DNA of 63,117 nucleotides. It comes from Candidatus Butyricicoccus avistercoris. GTDB taxonomy: Bacteria > Bacillota > Clostridia > Oscillospirales > Butyricicoccaceae. The first letter of the stretch is position 1; each line of letters starts with the position of its first letter. The notes under the pieces are model-generated. The model searched no databases. It saw only the letters and a program-made list of their open reading frames with translations, and was not told the DNA's origin. A program made the position numbers and the translations under genes. The DNA is taken from positions 1 to 63,117 of the forward strand of contig DXIE01000021.1 in assembly GCA_019113005.1 (NCBI GenBank), given 5' to 3'. This document shows, one piece after another, positions 51,990-61,496 of this stretch.

Positions 51990-52736
51990 ATGACAGATTT
52001 TAATCTTGAATGTTGTGTTGATAGTGTAGAGTCAGCTATTGCAGCTGAAAAAGGCGGTGCAACTCGTTTAGAGTTATGTTCTAACTTGATTATAGGTGGT
52101 ACTTCGCCAAGTATTTCCCTATTTAAACAGATAAAAAAATATGTCAATTTGCCTATCAGAGTGCTTCTTAGACCTCGCTTTGGCGATTTTTGTTATACTG
52201 ATTATGAAATAGATATATTAAATGATGAAATAAATACATTTAAAAATTTAGGTGCAGATGGTATTGTTATAGGTTGTTTAAATCCAGATGGTGAATTAAA
52301 TATAAAAGCTATGCAGAAATTTATATATTTAGCTGACAAATTACCAGTTACTTTACATAGAGCATTTGATGTATGTGTAAATCCTATGGATACATTAGAA
52401 ATATGCAAACAGCTTGGAATAAGCACTATTTTAACATCAGGAGCAAAAAACTGTGCTTTAGATGGTAAAAGACTTATAAAACAGTTATGTGATTATGCAG
52501 AGAATATAGAAATTCTAGCAGGTGCAGGAATAAATTCTAAAACTATTGAATTATTACTTGATGAAATACCTAATCTTAAAAGTTTTCATATGTCTGGAAA
52601 AAAAGTCTTAGAAAGTCCTATGAAATATAGAAATAAAGATGTGTTTATGGGACTTAAAGGTATAAGTGAATATGAGATATGGCAAACAGATACAAAAGAA
52701 ATACAGTTGGCTAGAGATATACTACAAAAAAGATGA
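51990..52736 (+). CDS. cutC: CutC family protein
   Basis: 248 residues, TIM-barrel CutC family: CVDSVESAIAAEKGGATRLELC, VLLRPRFGDFCYTDYE, TLHRAFDVCVNPMDTLE and ILTSGAK. Named for copper homeostasis in Escherichia coli, a role that is disputed; real substrate unknown. Single gene with GGAG before ATG and its own terminator. Confidence 0.92.
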   Translation: MTDFNLECCVDSVESAIAAEKGGATRLELCSNLIIGGTSPSISLFKQIKKYVNLPIRVLLRPRFGDFCYTDYEIDILNDEINTFKNLGADGIVIGCLNPDGELNIKAMQKFIYLADKLPVTLHRAFDVCVNPMDTLEICKQLGISTILTSGAKNCALDGKRLIKQLCDYAENIEILAGAGINSKTIELLLDEIPNLKSFHMSGKKVLESPMKYRNKDVFMGLKGISEYEIWQTDTKEIQLARDILQKR

Positions 52737-52762
52737 TTCTCTTTTAAAGTGAATCATCTTTT
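52728..52762. terminator. Bidirectional terminator between cutC and yihY
   Basis: AAAAGATGATTC (52728-52739) and GAATCATCTTTT (52751-52762), perfect 12-bp stem overlapping both gene ends (cutC stop 52736, yihY stop 52744). Confidence 0.88.
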
Positions 52763-53565
52763 CTAAGCAATATTTGATTTAAAAGAGGACCTAAAAGTAA
52801 GGTAATACTTGTCATATATAGCCAAATCATCAAAATGATAATAGCACCAAGTGAGCCATAAAGTAAAGAATATCTAGCTATATTATTTACATAAAAAGAA
52901 AATGCCCACGAAATAACAAACCATGATACAAAAGAAAATAAAGCCCCTGGTAAAATTTGAGAAAATTTAAGTTTTACAGCTGGCATAAGTTTATTAACAA
53001 GTAATACAAATATAAAGATAATACATACAGCAATAGGCATTGATATGCTCGCAAGTGAGTCTGTTATATCATATGGGATTGGAAGCCACGTTCTTATAAA
53101 GCTAAGTGCCATTCTACTAAAAATAACGAGTAAAAGCGTACCTATAATTGAAAGTAAAAAACCGCAAGTAAATACAAATGACATTATCCATCTATATATT
53201 ATAGTTTTATGGTCCTCTATATCATATATTTGATGAATTGTATACATCATAGACCTAACTGCTCTTGATAGAAAATAAAGTGTTAATAGTGTACCAACAA
53301 GCATTGGTCTTATACTTGGTTGGTTTGATATATAATCTATATATCCTTGAATCATAAGTTGTATACTTTCAGGTAGTAATTGAGTGAAAGTGTATATTGT
53401 TTCCTCAGATAGGTTTATTCTAGCTAGTGCAGCAGTTAAAAACATTAAGATAGGGCAAAATGAAAATAAAAGAAAATATGATAATTCAGCAGCAGATTGT
53501 GGTATGCCAAGTTTGAAATATTGTCTAACTACTCTGCGTACTATACCATTATGTCCAAATAACAT
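52744..53565 (-). CDS. YihY/virulence factor BrkB family membrane protein
   Basis: 273 residues with six membrane segments; AAELSYFLLFSFCPILMFL, FLSRAVRSMMYTIHQIYD, FSQILPGALFSFVSWFVISWAF-like region and YGSLGAIIILMIWLYMTS are typical. Family function is unclear (once called ribonuclease BN in error). Confidence 0.92.
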   Translation of the reverse strand: MLFGHNGIVRRVVRQYFKLGIPQSAAELSYFLLFSFCPILMFLTAALARINLSEETIYTFTQLLPESIQLMIQGYIDYISNQPSIRPMLVGTLLTLYFLSRAVRSMMYTIHQIYDIEDHKTIIYRWIMSFVFTCGFLLSIIGTLLLVIFSRMALSFIRTWLPIPYDITDSLASISMPIAVCIIFIFVLLVNKLMPAVKLKFSQILPGALFSFVSWFVISWAFSFYVNNIARYSLLYGSLGAIIILMIWLYMTSITLLLGPLLNQILLRKDDSL

Positions 53566-53652
53566 TTACATTCCCCTTTTATAATAAATATGCTTATATT
53601 TTATCAGATTTCTTTGATATTTACAATTATTTTTCATTCTACACGGTTCGAC

Positions 53653-53681
53653 TTGATTTTACATGTATATATTGATATACT
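53653..53681 (+). promoter_or_regulatory. Promoter of SLOG gene
   Basis: TTGATT (53653-53658) and TATACT (53676-53681), 17-base spacing. Confidence 0.6.
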
Positions 53682-53723
53682 AAATACGAACAAATGTTTG
53701 ATGTAAAATAAAGGGTGAAAAGT

Positions 53724-54239
53724 ATGTTAAACGCATCGCAAACCTGTTGCTTTTCAGGATATAGACCTGAAAAAGTTAAAGGTTGGGAATTGCCAAATGG
53801 TATTCCGCCTAAAGAAATTGAAAGTTCAATAGAAGAAGCTATAATAAGAGCATATAAAAGCGGTTATTTATTTTTTATAAGTGGAATGAGCAGAGGTTTT
53901 GACCTATGGGCAGCTGACAAAGTTATAAAACTCAAAGAGCTTTACCCGATAAAGCTCTTTTGTGCTATACCTTTTGACGAACAAAATTTATATTGGTCAG
54001 ATGTTGTGAAAAAACAATATAATGATATTATATTAAAATCAGATTATGTTTATTCAATGTCGAGAAAATATACACCAGATTGTTTTTATGTTAGAAATAA
54101 ATTTATGGTTGACGGAAGCTCAAGACTTATTTGCTGGTTTAATGGAACACAGGGTGGCACATCATTTACTCTTAGATGTGCTAAACGCAAAGGTCTTGAA
54201 ATAGATAATTTATACGAGCAACAAATGATAACATATTAG
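53724..54239 (+). CDS. SLOG-family (YpsA/DUF1273-like) nucleotide-binding protein
   Basis: 171 residues from ATG 53724 (AGGGTG upstream; a GTG three codons earlier is possible). CCFSGYRPEKV, FFISGMSRGFDLWAADKVI and CWFNGTQGGTSFTL fit the Rossmann-like SLOG superfamily shared with YpsA and DprA-like proteins. Predicted to bind a nucleotide or its derivative; YpsA affects cell division in Bacillus. Function here unknown. Converges with mnmM with a 4-base overlap at 54236-54239. Confidence 0.85.
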   Translation: MLNASQTCCFSGYRPEKVKGWELPNGIPPKEIESSIEEAIIRAYKSGYLFFISGMSRGFDLWAADKVIKLKELYPIKLFCAIPFDEQNLYWSDVVKKQYNDIILKSDYVYSMSRKYTPDCFYVRNKFMVDGSSRLICWFNGTQGGTSFTLRCAKRKGLEIDNLYEQQMITY

Positions 54240-54793
54240 TGTTTCCATATAATAGCTGAAATTGGTGGGTCATTTGGTCTGTTATGCCAAAATGATAATA
54301 ACACACTGTATTTTTTATCATCAAGTGATTTTAAATACTCAAGTAGGCTATCTCGTTCATTATATCCATTTGCACCACCATAATATATAGATAAACTCAT
54401 AACACCGCCTGTTTTAAGTAATAAGAGACCTGATTGTATTGCTGGAATAGATGTTTCTTCGGTTGTAAATATATTCGGATTTCCATTTGGAAGTCTGCCA
54501 AAATTAAAAACAATGCAGTCAACACTTTCATTATCAGCATAATTTAGCATGTTGCTATGACTATCAAGCACAGTTTCAAAGTTTTGAAATCCTTCTTTTT
54601 CAAGCCTTTCTTTTGTTTGAATTATTGCTTCTTTTTGTATATCAAATGCTAATACCTTGCCAGTTTTGCCTACAAGACGACAAAGAAGTTCTGTATCTCT
54701 CCCCTTACCTGCTGTTGCGTCTATGCAAAAATCCCCTGTTTTTACTACTCTGTTTAAAAAATCATGTGCTATACCAAGCGTATTAAGTCCCAT
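54236..54793 (-). CDS. mnmM: SAM-dependent methyltransferase, MnmM/YtqB-like
   Basis: 185 residues, PF06962-type Rossmann methyltransferase: CIDATAGKGRDTELLCRLVG (motif I), VLAFDIQKEAI, CIVFNFGRLPNG (motif IV) and SIYYGGANGYNE. Bacillus YtqB (MnmM) adds the final methyl of mnm5s2U34 in tRNA; this family call is by resemblance. GGAG 7 bases before the ATG. No tRNA-modification partner genes adjacent. Confidence 0.85.
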   Translation of the reverse strand: MGLNTLGIAHDFLNRVVKTGDFCIDATAGKGRDTELLCRLVGKTGKVLAFDIQKEAIIQTKERLEKEGFQNFETVLDSHSNMLNYADNESVDCIVFNFGRLPNGNPNIFTTEETSIPAIQSGLLLLKTGGVMSLSIYYGGANGYNERDSLLEYLKSLDDKKYSVLLSFWHNRPNDPPISAIIWKH

Positions 54794-54851
54794 AAAAAAA
54801 CTCCATTATTATATATTTTATTATATTTTATCATATAATTGAAAATTTCTC

Positions 54852-54880
54852 TTGCTTTTTTGAAAAAAATACTTTATAAT
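54852..54880 (+). promoter_or_regulatory. Promoter of tRNA-Leu
   Basis: TTGCTT (54852-54857) and TATAAT (54875-54880) with 17-base spacing, 15 bases before the tRNA. Confidence 0.75.
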
Positions 54881-54894
54881 ATATTTTGTTATAT

Positions 54895-54981
54895 GCCGGT
54901 GTGATGAAATTGGTAGACGTAGTGGACTCAAAATCCACCGGTGGCGACACCGTACCGGTTCGAGTCCGGTCACCGGCACCA
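54895..54981 (+). tRNA. tRNA-Leu(CAA)
   Basis: Acceptor stem GCCGGTG (54895-54901) pairs with CACCGGC (54971-54977), discriminator A and encoded CCA (54979-54981). Anticodon arm GTGGA-CTCAAAA-TCCAC puts CAA at the anticodon; the long variable arm (GGTGGCGACACC) and GGTTCGAGTCC T-arm fit a class II leucine tRNA reading UUG. Confidence 0.97.
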
Positions 54982-54987
54982 TAAGTC

Positions 54988-55018
54988 AAACCCTAAGCTT
55001 TTAATGCTTAGGGTTTTT
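54988..55018. terminator. Terminator of tRNA-Leu
   Basis: ACCCTAAGC and GCTTAGGGT (54990-54998, 55006-55014) with T-run on plus. The stop codon of the minus-strand ORF 55001-55171 lies in its loop. Confidence 0.88.
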
Positions 55019-55171
55019 ATTTGACCAGATTTTAATAAATAAATATGCTGAAAATAGTGCTATAATTGGATTTATAATCAAATAAAATGGCTTTATTAGA
55101 TATACAGGTGTAATTAAGCATATATAGACCGCAATAACAAATATAATAATAGTTTTAATAATTTTGAACAT
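55001..55171 (-). CDS. Short membrane protein, 56 residues
   Basis: Below the usual size cutoff. From ATG 55171, with GGTGAGG 5 bases upstream, it reads MFKIIKTIIIFVIAVYICLI and ends IKIWSNKNPKH at TAA 55001-55003. Two hydrophobic helices (about 4-27 and 30-48) suggest a small two-pass membrane protein. No family recognised. The hydrophobic bias might come from AT-rich DNA, so moderate confidence. Its 3' end lies inside the tRNA terminator hairpin. Confidence 0.5.
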   Translation of the reverse strand: MFKIIKTIIIFVIAVYICLITPVYLIKPFYLIINPIIALFSAYLFIKIWSNKNPKH

Positions 55172-55225
55172 CGTACCTCACCCCAACAAAACACATAACA
55201 TAAAATTGCATAATATTTGTATAAT

Positions 55226-55255
55226 AAAAACGTCGGAATTTCTTCCGACGTTTTT
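55226..55255. terminator. Bidirectional terminator of SLH/M60 operon
   Basis: AAAAACGTCGGAA (55226-55238) and TTCCGACGTTTTT (55243-55255), 13-bp perfect stem with TTTC loop; T-run on both strands. Confidence 0.93.
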
Positions 55256-55258
55256 ACT

Positions 55259-56338
55259 TTATAGATTTTCAATAAAACGCATTAAAATGGTTGCAACCTG
55301 TGCACGAGATGCATTGCCTAGTGGAGAGATAGTGCTATCACCCATGCCAGAAATTAAATTAGATGCAACAGCCCATTTAATAGGTTTTAAAGCATAATCA
55401 TTTATGTTAGATACATCAGTAAATTCTGATAAATCAGATGTTTTATCAACTGAATAGCCTTTGTAAGATGCATAACGATATAGTATAGCTGCCATTTGCT
55501 CTCTTGTTATATTATCATTAGGTGCAAATGTTGTGGAGTTATAGCCTGTTACTATATTATTTTGCTTTGCCCAATAAATAGCATTTCCATAATAATCTGA
55601 TGATTTTACATCTTTAAATGAGTTATCAATATTTACATCTGGCTCATTTTCCAAACGATACAGCACAGTTACAATCATACCTCGTGTTGTATTTGCATTA
55701 GGTGCAAATGTTGTACTGGACATACCAGACATAAGACTATTATCATATGCATATTTAACTGCATTATAATACCAATCTTTTTCACTTACATCTGTAAATG
55801 GTATAGAAGTTTCTGGTTTATCTGTATTAGAATTGTTACCAGAATTATTTGAGCTATTACTATTAGAGCCGCTATTATCACTAGAACCGTTATCAGTTGA
55901 TGGTGTTTGTGTGTTTGTGTTATCCCAAGTCCCAGAGGTATTAGTACCATCTGTTACCTTCATATTAGTAGCACTTTTTATACTAAAACTTTCATCAGCA
56001 GAAATAGTTCCAAGTATAAGATTACCTGAAGTTGTTAACACATCGGTATTTGAAGTGATATATATAGTTACAGTAGAATTGTCAGTTTTACAATGAAACT
56101 CTATGCCAGCTTTACTAGCCAAATCATTATTTTCTAAAAAACTATAATTTTGATTTTTAGATAAATTAATAGTTACCTGTAAATTCTTAATATCATTTGA
56201 AATGTTATCAAAGATTACAGATTGTTGAGTGCTTTCATTAGCTGTAATGTTTAGGCTTGGCGTACCCGCTGCAAATGCAACGGGTATAGCCATAACTGCC
56301 ATAACAGAACCAATAATTAATGAGCGAAATTTATTCAT
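55259..56338 (-). CDS. SLH-domain surface protein with small beta-rich N-terminal domain
   Basis: 359 residues: signal peptide (1-24, ends PVAFAAG), a beta-rich domain (about 27-138), an Asn/Ser/Gly/Thr-rich linker (about 139-175), and three SLH repeats (about 177-359, with PFTDVSEKDWYYNAVKYA, FAPNANTTRGMIVTVLYR, FAPNDNITREQMAAILYR). SLH repeats attach to wall polymer. The N-terminal domain has the strand pattern of cohesin-like folds (LQVTINLS...LILGTIS...SATNMKVTDG) but is shorter than a typical cohesin (about 140) and I cannot confirm the match. Its start overlaps the end of the M60 gene by 8 bases. Confidence 0.88.
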   Translation of the reverse strand: MNKFRSLIIGSVMAVMAIPVAFAAGTPSLNITANESTQQSVIFDNISNDIKNLQVTINLSKNQNYSFLENNDLASKAGIEFHCKTDNSTVTIYITSNTDVLTTSGNLILGTISADESFSIKSATNMKVTDGTNTSGTWDNTNTQTPSTDNGSSDNSGSNSNSSNNSGNNSNTDKPETSIPFTDVSEKDWYYNAVKYAYDNSLMSGMSSTTFAPNANTTRGMIVTVLYRLENEPDVNIDNSFKDVKSSDYYGNAIYWAKQNNIVTGYNSTTFAPNDNITREQMAAILYRYASYKGYSVDKTSDLSEFTDVSNINDYALKPIKWAVASNLISGMGDSTISPLGNASRAQVATILMRFIENL

Positions 56339-59300
56339 TAAATTCTCCTAAATTGTTTGTAAACTCAATTTGTGGAAGTGAATCTTGGTCAGGGAAACTG
56401 AGCCATAAGGTTTCACTTGTAAGTCTTTTGCTATCAGTGCTATCTGCGCTATCATTGCGATACATATTTAGCTTAATTTCTAATGGTAACTCATCGGTTA
56501 CATTATCGGTCTTATTTAGAGCCTTTTCTGCTTCTAAATCAGGTACAAAGATAAAGAAACCATCACTTGTATCACTTACTGCACCATCTTCAGGGATTTC
56601 GGCAAACATTAGTGTATAACCGTTCATAGCACGCTTTATAGTTGTTACTTCTCCCGCTTCTGGTGTTGTATTATAAATTGCTTCAACCTCTACATGGTTA
56701 TAAGCTGGGTCGCCACGATATGTACCGATAATAACCAGTGTACCTGCCTTTATTACATCATCAGCAGTATCGCCATACTTGTAATCATTTTTAAGAATAC
56801 CCGCTGTTGAGCCTTCATAGAAATCAACTTTATCTCCTGGATAGTCTAAAAGCTCTACTGTTGCACCCTCGGAAATTCCTGTGATTTCCATAACTGATAC
56901 ATCATAAGTCCAGATACGAGTATCAGAATCATCAGTGTTTGGTTTGTTAAAGTAAATAATATTAGTATCAGATGTGATATTGGTATTTTTAGCTAATGTC
57001 CAACTATCATTTGATGCATTATCTTTTACATTAACTGTTATTTCACCAGAATTTGCACCTGTGATTTTTAGACCAGTAACAGGAACTGATGCACCATTTT
57101 TCATAGTAACAGTAATAGTACCGTTGTCACCAGTTGACATATCATATAGACTTGTATCTATTGTTTTATCGTAAGAGATACGGATTTCTTCAGATTTAAC
57201 AGACTGACCAATATTACCAAGAATATCTACTGGAACAACACTATAAGCTAGATTGTTTGCAGCACCTAAATTATCTTCATATGTGCCAGTAGTTGTAAAT
57301 CCGATTGTAACACCATTTCTAATAATTTCATAACCTTGGATAGTGTCTGCCTCAGTATTTGAAATAGTAAGTTTTACAATATTCTCATGAACGCTTGTAT
57401 CAACTGAAGTTGTGCCAGTGTTAGCACTTACACCCTTAAGACGAGCATTTCTTGACTTATCATTTAGATACCAGATTGCACGTTCTTCATTGGCATAGGA
57501 CTTAATTTGAGAAAGTGCATTTTCGCCAAGCTTCATACCCCAACGTGTGAAGAACTCGCTTAAATCACGATTGACAATTTCAGATGCAATAAGAGCTATT
57601 CTTTCATCTTTGGTATAACCTGAATACTCATTACTCTTAAGCTTTGTAAAGAACTTATTATAAAATGCAAGAGGATTTTCTGCATCATCATATGCAAGAT
57701 GTAATTGCCAGTACATACCTAGCTGTACAAACACATCGTTTGCCATACCCTCTCTAGCCTGTGCAGTCTTTTCAAAAATCTTAACCCAACGGTTATCAGT
57801 TGTAAGACGGGTTGTATGAGTTGTCATATTTGAACCGTCCCAAGCTTGCATAGCCATAGAATAGATATTATTTGTTATTTCAGCATAGCCAATCTTATCC
57901 ATATTATGACCAATTTCGTGAGCTATACCCCAACCGAACAAACCGTTTTCTGCTTGACCAGAAGTCATAGTTGTTGGTTTGCCTTGTACAAGTGGAGCAC
58001 ATGAACCATATTCTACACCAATGTGTTCACCTGCTGCATACATAAATGCACCTGCAAACATTCTCATATAACGAATGTTTTGACGGGTTTCCATTGGATA
58101 CTGATAAGTTGCAAAGTCAGTATCTGCTGGTATAATACCTTGAACCATATTTGCAACAAACAGTTCTTCTTCCCATGCAAGTATATTTTGATACATATTT
58201 TCGGTCATGGTTTCTATGCTTGCAGTATTTAAAATAGAAGTTAAGTTATTATATGCACTAGATGTGCTTGCATTTGCTAGACCATTTAAAATCTGGTTAG
58301 CAGGCATGGATAATAAAACGCTTGGAGTTGCAATTTCAGTTGAATTTCTAATTGATACTGGTAAATCAGAAGAGCTTACGCCAATGTTGTTAACATAGCT
58401 TTGTAGCTCTGTTATATAGGCAGAAATTACAGTTTTTCTTTCCTCGACACTCATGTTGTACCAATTTGATAAATCAAGAATTGGAGTTTTAAACACTTCA
58501 TTGCTATTGCCACGAACATGAATTTTAATGTTATCTGCATTTTCACCAGAATAAGTTAGATATAATGCACCACCTCTTGTAGCTGACAAACTGCCGATTT
58601 TAGGAACGGTAATATAGTTTCTACCGTTTTCTAATTTGATAGGACTACCCTTCCATACGCCAGACTCACCATAATACTGAGTAGGTATAATATAAACACT
58701 TTCTCCTTCTGGAATTTCTGCATAAATAGCTATATTGGAATTTGCTTTTGCAGTAATACCTATTGGCTGTAAAGCACTAGCGGATTGACCAAATTTAGTA
58801 TTATCGTTGCTAGCTGAGCGAGAAACAAAATCATTTTTAATAACCCCTAAATCTGGAGCTTCGGTTAATAGTGATTTAGCAAGATTTATTTCATCTCTTA
58901 ATCGCTCAATATCCATATAGTAACTGCTTGTTGCATTTAATTTTGTTTCTAAAGCCTCAATGTCATCAAGCTGTATATTTGATTTCAGACTTGTAAACGC
59001 ATTATCTTCAAATAGATTTGCAATATCATCTGCAAGTGTAGAGCTTTTATAAAATGCCATTTCAGAAATACTTACACGAGCACCGCCACCCTCTACTTCT
59101 GCAAGTGAGACAGTAAGAGTTTTAATGTTTTTAGCTTGTGGAAAAGTTAAAATAACATAATTATCACTTGTTAATCTAGCAGAGCGGCTTCTAACTTCGC
59201 TTACAATGTTGCCATCAGCATCACGAGCGACAATATCATATGTTTTAATAACATTTTTATGTTTGTCAGCTAGATAAGGAACAAGAATAGCGTAATTCAT

Positions 59301-61187
59301 ATCTTGTGGAGTATCAAATGTGTAAGTAAATGAGCTGTCTAACCACCAATCTGCTGCAACCCAATAAGTATTAACATCATTATCAATAACTGCATTTACA
59401 TTAAAATTAGGGCAAAGATTTTTGTCAACATTATTTGCATTACCCATTTTAACTGATGTTATATTGGTTATTCTATCCTCGGTTGGAAGTTTAGGCATTT
59501 CAAAGCCTTCTTTTTTAGGTGTACCAGTTGCTATATCTGAGTATTCACCATAACCAGCCTTGTTACCCGCTTTGATAGCGATTTCATATGTTACATCATT
59601 TGTAAGTCCAGTGATAACTGTGCTTGTAGATGCTATATCATTGCCAAACTTTATAAATTCAGTTGAGCCTTGTTTGCGATAGTAAACTCGGTAAGATAAA
59701 GCATTTTTGGCTTTTCCCCAACTTATACGAAGTGAACTATCTGCTGGTGTAATTTGAATATTTGATGGTTTACCAGGAATTTCAAAAGAAATAGGAGTGG
59801 CAGAAACAATAGCAGATTCTGTACCAGTCCAATCACCATTTGTTGCAGCAACTTTAAAGTAATAGGTTGTATCATTTTCTAAACCTGATATTGTAGCGTT
59901 GTTGATGCCCACAGAAATTGTATTATTTAACGGACTATCATCTTTGCTTAATGAGTTCTTATCAGTGCTATAAGTAATTTTATAGCCTGTTACATTGTTT
60001 ACAGAACTCCAACTAAGCTTTACTGATTTGTCTTCTGCTAGAGCTGAAAGATTCTTAATTTTTGATGTGTCCTCAGTATTTATATTTACATCTTTTAAGA
60101 ACTGAACTTGTGATACTGCTGCATAACCAACATCACCTTCAACCTTAGTAACTTTAATAGTAACTTTCTTAACAGCTACCTTTTGACCTAAATTAATTGT
60201 TATTACATTATCAATAGCTGCTCTTGCTAATCTAGTAGTAGCTTGTGAAAAAGGAACTTCGGTGGTTTCGCCATTTACAAGCTCAACTACTGCTGTGCCC
60301 TCTTTAATAGCACCATCTGTTGCAGGACTTGTAATTTTAATTTCTTGAAGCTCAACGCCTGAATCTGATAATGTAACAGGAATTGCAATATCTGATGAAT
60401 CATCACTTGCTTTGATATTAACAGCAGTTTGGTTTTGGTTAGAAAATATATCTGCAATGTTTTGACCATCATCAGTTTTAATAGCTGAGGTATCAACATT
60501 AACATTTGATATTAGATATGTATCATTAATTATTGTGTCAGCGGTAACATTTTTATTTCTATTTATATAAGATAAATCTGTAATATCAATTTTGTTGTCG
60601 CCATCTAAATCAAACTTGACTATATCAGCTTCCTTTTGACTGCCAAGTACATTTTGCATTGCAATTTGGTCATCTAAATCTACAATACCATTATTGTCAA
60701 AATCACCAAGAGCAAATGTTCCATCATCTGTGCTTACTACAATATGTTTAGAATAGTCTGTTAAATTAATAGGTTTAGATATATTGGTATAACCATCACC
60801 AGTTAAAGAAAAATCGTATTCCCCAAGCTCAAGACCAGATAAAACCACGTTGTATGAACCAAATTGACTATCTGATACTTCAAGTGGTAATACTGAAACT
60901 TGCTCAGATGATAATAGCGTGTTGGTTATTTTACCATCTGCAAGATTAATTGTGCTAGAAGTTGAGCCTTTTGTTAAAGTAAGCTTAATATTTCTGCTTA
61001 TTACTTCAGCCTTTGTTTGTGGAAGTGCAAAATTTATTGTAAGTGCAATCTCACCTTTTGTATTAGTTGATTTGATAATCTGTGTATTTTGAGCATCTGT
61101 TGCGTATGCATTAGGAATAGCATAAGTACAAACACTGCTTGTTATTGCCAAGCTCAAAACACCAGAGATGAACTGTTTAGAATTCAT
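56331..61187 (-). CDS. Large secreted M60-family metallopeptidase with dockerin, FN3 and F5/8C-like domains
   Basis: 1618 residues. Signal peptide (1-30); beta-rich domain (40-155); dockerin-like pair of Ca-binding loops DFDNNGIVDLDD (162-173) and DLDGDNKIDITD (193-204); a discoidin-like part (about 230-370); two FN3 domains (about 377-465, 470-557); an F5/8C-like domain (about 570-715); M60/enhancin-like peptidase (about 800-1190) with HEIGHNMDKIGYAE (HEXXH at 1090-1094, third ligand Glu1103); beta-rich C-terminal domains. M60 enzymes cleave mucin-type O-glycoproteins. GAGG lies 8 bases before the ATG. Confidence 0.92.
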   Translation of the reverse strand: MNSKQFISGVLSLAITSSVCTYAIPNAYATDAQNTQIIKSTNTKGEIALTINFALPQTKAEVISRNIKLTLTKGSTSSTINLADGKITNTLLSSEQVSVLPLEVSDSQFGSYNVVLSGLELGEYDFSLTGDGYTNISKPINLTDYSKHIVVSTDDGTFALGDFDNNGIVDLDDQIAMQNVLGSQKEADIVKFDLDGDNKIDITDLSYINRNKNVTADTIINDTYLISNVNVDTSAIKTDDGQNIADIFSNQNQTAVNIKASDDSSDIAIPVTLSDSGVELQEIKITSPATDGAIKEGTAVVELVNGETTEVPFSQATTRLARAAIDNVITINLGQKVAVKKVTIKVTKVEGDVGYAAVSQVQFLKDVNINTEDTSKIKNLSALAEDKSVKLSWSSVNNVTGYKITYSTDKNSLSKDDSPLNNTISVGINNATISGLENDTTYYFKVAATNGDWTGTESAIVSATPISFEIPGKPSNIQITPADSSLRISWGKAKNALSYRVYYRKQGSTEFIKFGNDIASTSTVITGLTNDVTYEIAIKAGNKAGYGEYSDIATGTPKKEGFEMPKLPTEDRITNITSVKMGNANNVDKNLCPNFNVNAVIDNDVNTYWVAADWWLDSSFTYTFDTPQDMNYAILVPYLADKHKNVIKTYDIVARDADGNIVSEVRSRSARLTSDNYVILTFPQAKNIKTLTVSLAEVEGGGARVSISEMAFYKSSTLADDIANLFEDNAFTSLKSNIQLDDIEALETKLNATSSYYMDIERLRDEINLAKSLLTEAPDLGVIKNDFVSRSASNDNTKFGQSASALQPIGITAKANSNIAIYAEIPEGESVYIIPTQYYGESGVWKGSPIKLENGRNYITVPKIGSLSATRGGALYLTYSGENADNIKIHVRGNSNEVFKTPILDLSNWYNMSVEERKTVISAYITELQSYVNNIGVSSSDLPVSIRNSTEIATPSVLLSMPANQILNGLANASTSSAYNNLTSILNTASIETMTENMYQNILAWEEELFVANMVQGIIPADTDFATYQYPMETRQNIRYMRMFAGAFMYAAGEHIGVEYGSCAPLVQGKPTTMTSGQAENGLFGWGIAHEIGHNMDKIGYAEITNNIYSMAMQAWDGSNMTTHTTRLTTDNRWVKIFEKTAQAREGMANDVFVQLGMYWQLHLAYDDAENPLAFYNKFFTKLKSNEYSGYTKDERIALIASEIVNRDLSEFFTRWGMKLGENALSQIKSYANEERAIWYLNDKSRNARLKGVSANTGTTSVDTSVHENIVKLTISNTEADTIQGYEIIRNGVTIGFTTTGTYEDNLGAANNLAYSVVPVDILGNIGQSVKSEEIRISYDKTIDTSLYDMSTGDNGTITVTMKNGASVPVTGLKITGANSGEITVNVKDNASNDSWTLAKNTNITSDTNIIYFNKPNTDDSDTRIWTYDVSVMEITGISEGATVELLDYPGDKVDFYEGSTAGILKNDYKYGDTADDVIKAGTLVIIGTYRGDPAYNHVEVEAIYNTTPEAGEVTTIKRAMNGYTLMFAEIPEDGAVSDTSDGFFIFVPDLEAEKALNKTDNVTDELPLEIKLNMYRNDSADSTDSKRLTSETLWLSFPDQDSLPQIEFTNNLGEFNE

Positions 61188-61223
61188 ATTTAAAACCTCT
61201 GTATTTAGTAATTTGCCATAAAT

Positions 61224-61252
61224 AATATAAATAAAAAATTCTCAGATGTCAA
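61224..61252 (-). promoter_or_regulatory. Promoter of M60/SLH operon
   Basis: On the minus strand TTGACA (61252-61247) and TATATT (61229-61224), 17-base spacing, about 37 bases before the ATG. Confidence 0.82.
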
Positions 61253-61496
61253 CAAAATATATAAAAATATTACATGGAAAAACGACGAAATTTTAACTAA
61301 AAATTATGTATTTTATAGGTATTTTTCTAGTAAAAAATAGTTTTGTTTATTATAATTCACAAATGTAAAGGTTGTAGCATTTCGTAAAACACTGATAAAA
61401 GTTATAAAAAATTATTATTATAATAAAAATATGCACATGATATTTAACTAATAATATGATATTATATATAAAAGCTTATATGTAAGTAGGTGCAAT
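61253..61496. other. Divergent intergenic region before Crp/Fnr gene
   Basis: AT-rich; the whole gap from the M60 start (61188) to the regulator is about 309 bases. A TATAAT-like element near 61348-61355 may be part of a plus-strand promoter. No palindrome like that at 62196 is present. Confidence 0.4.
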
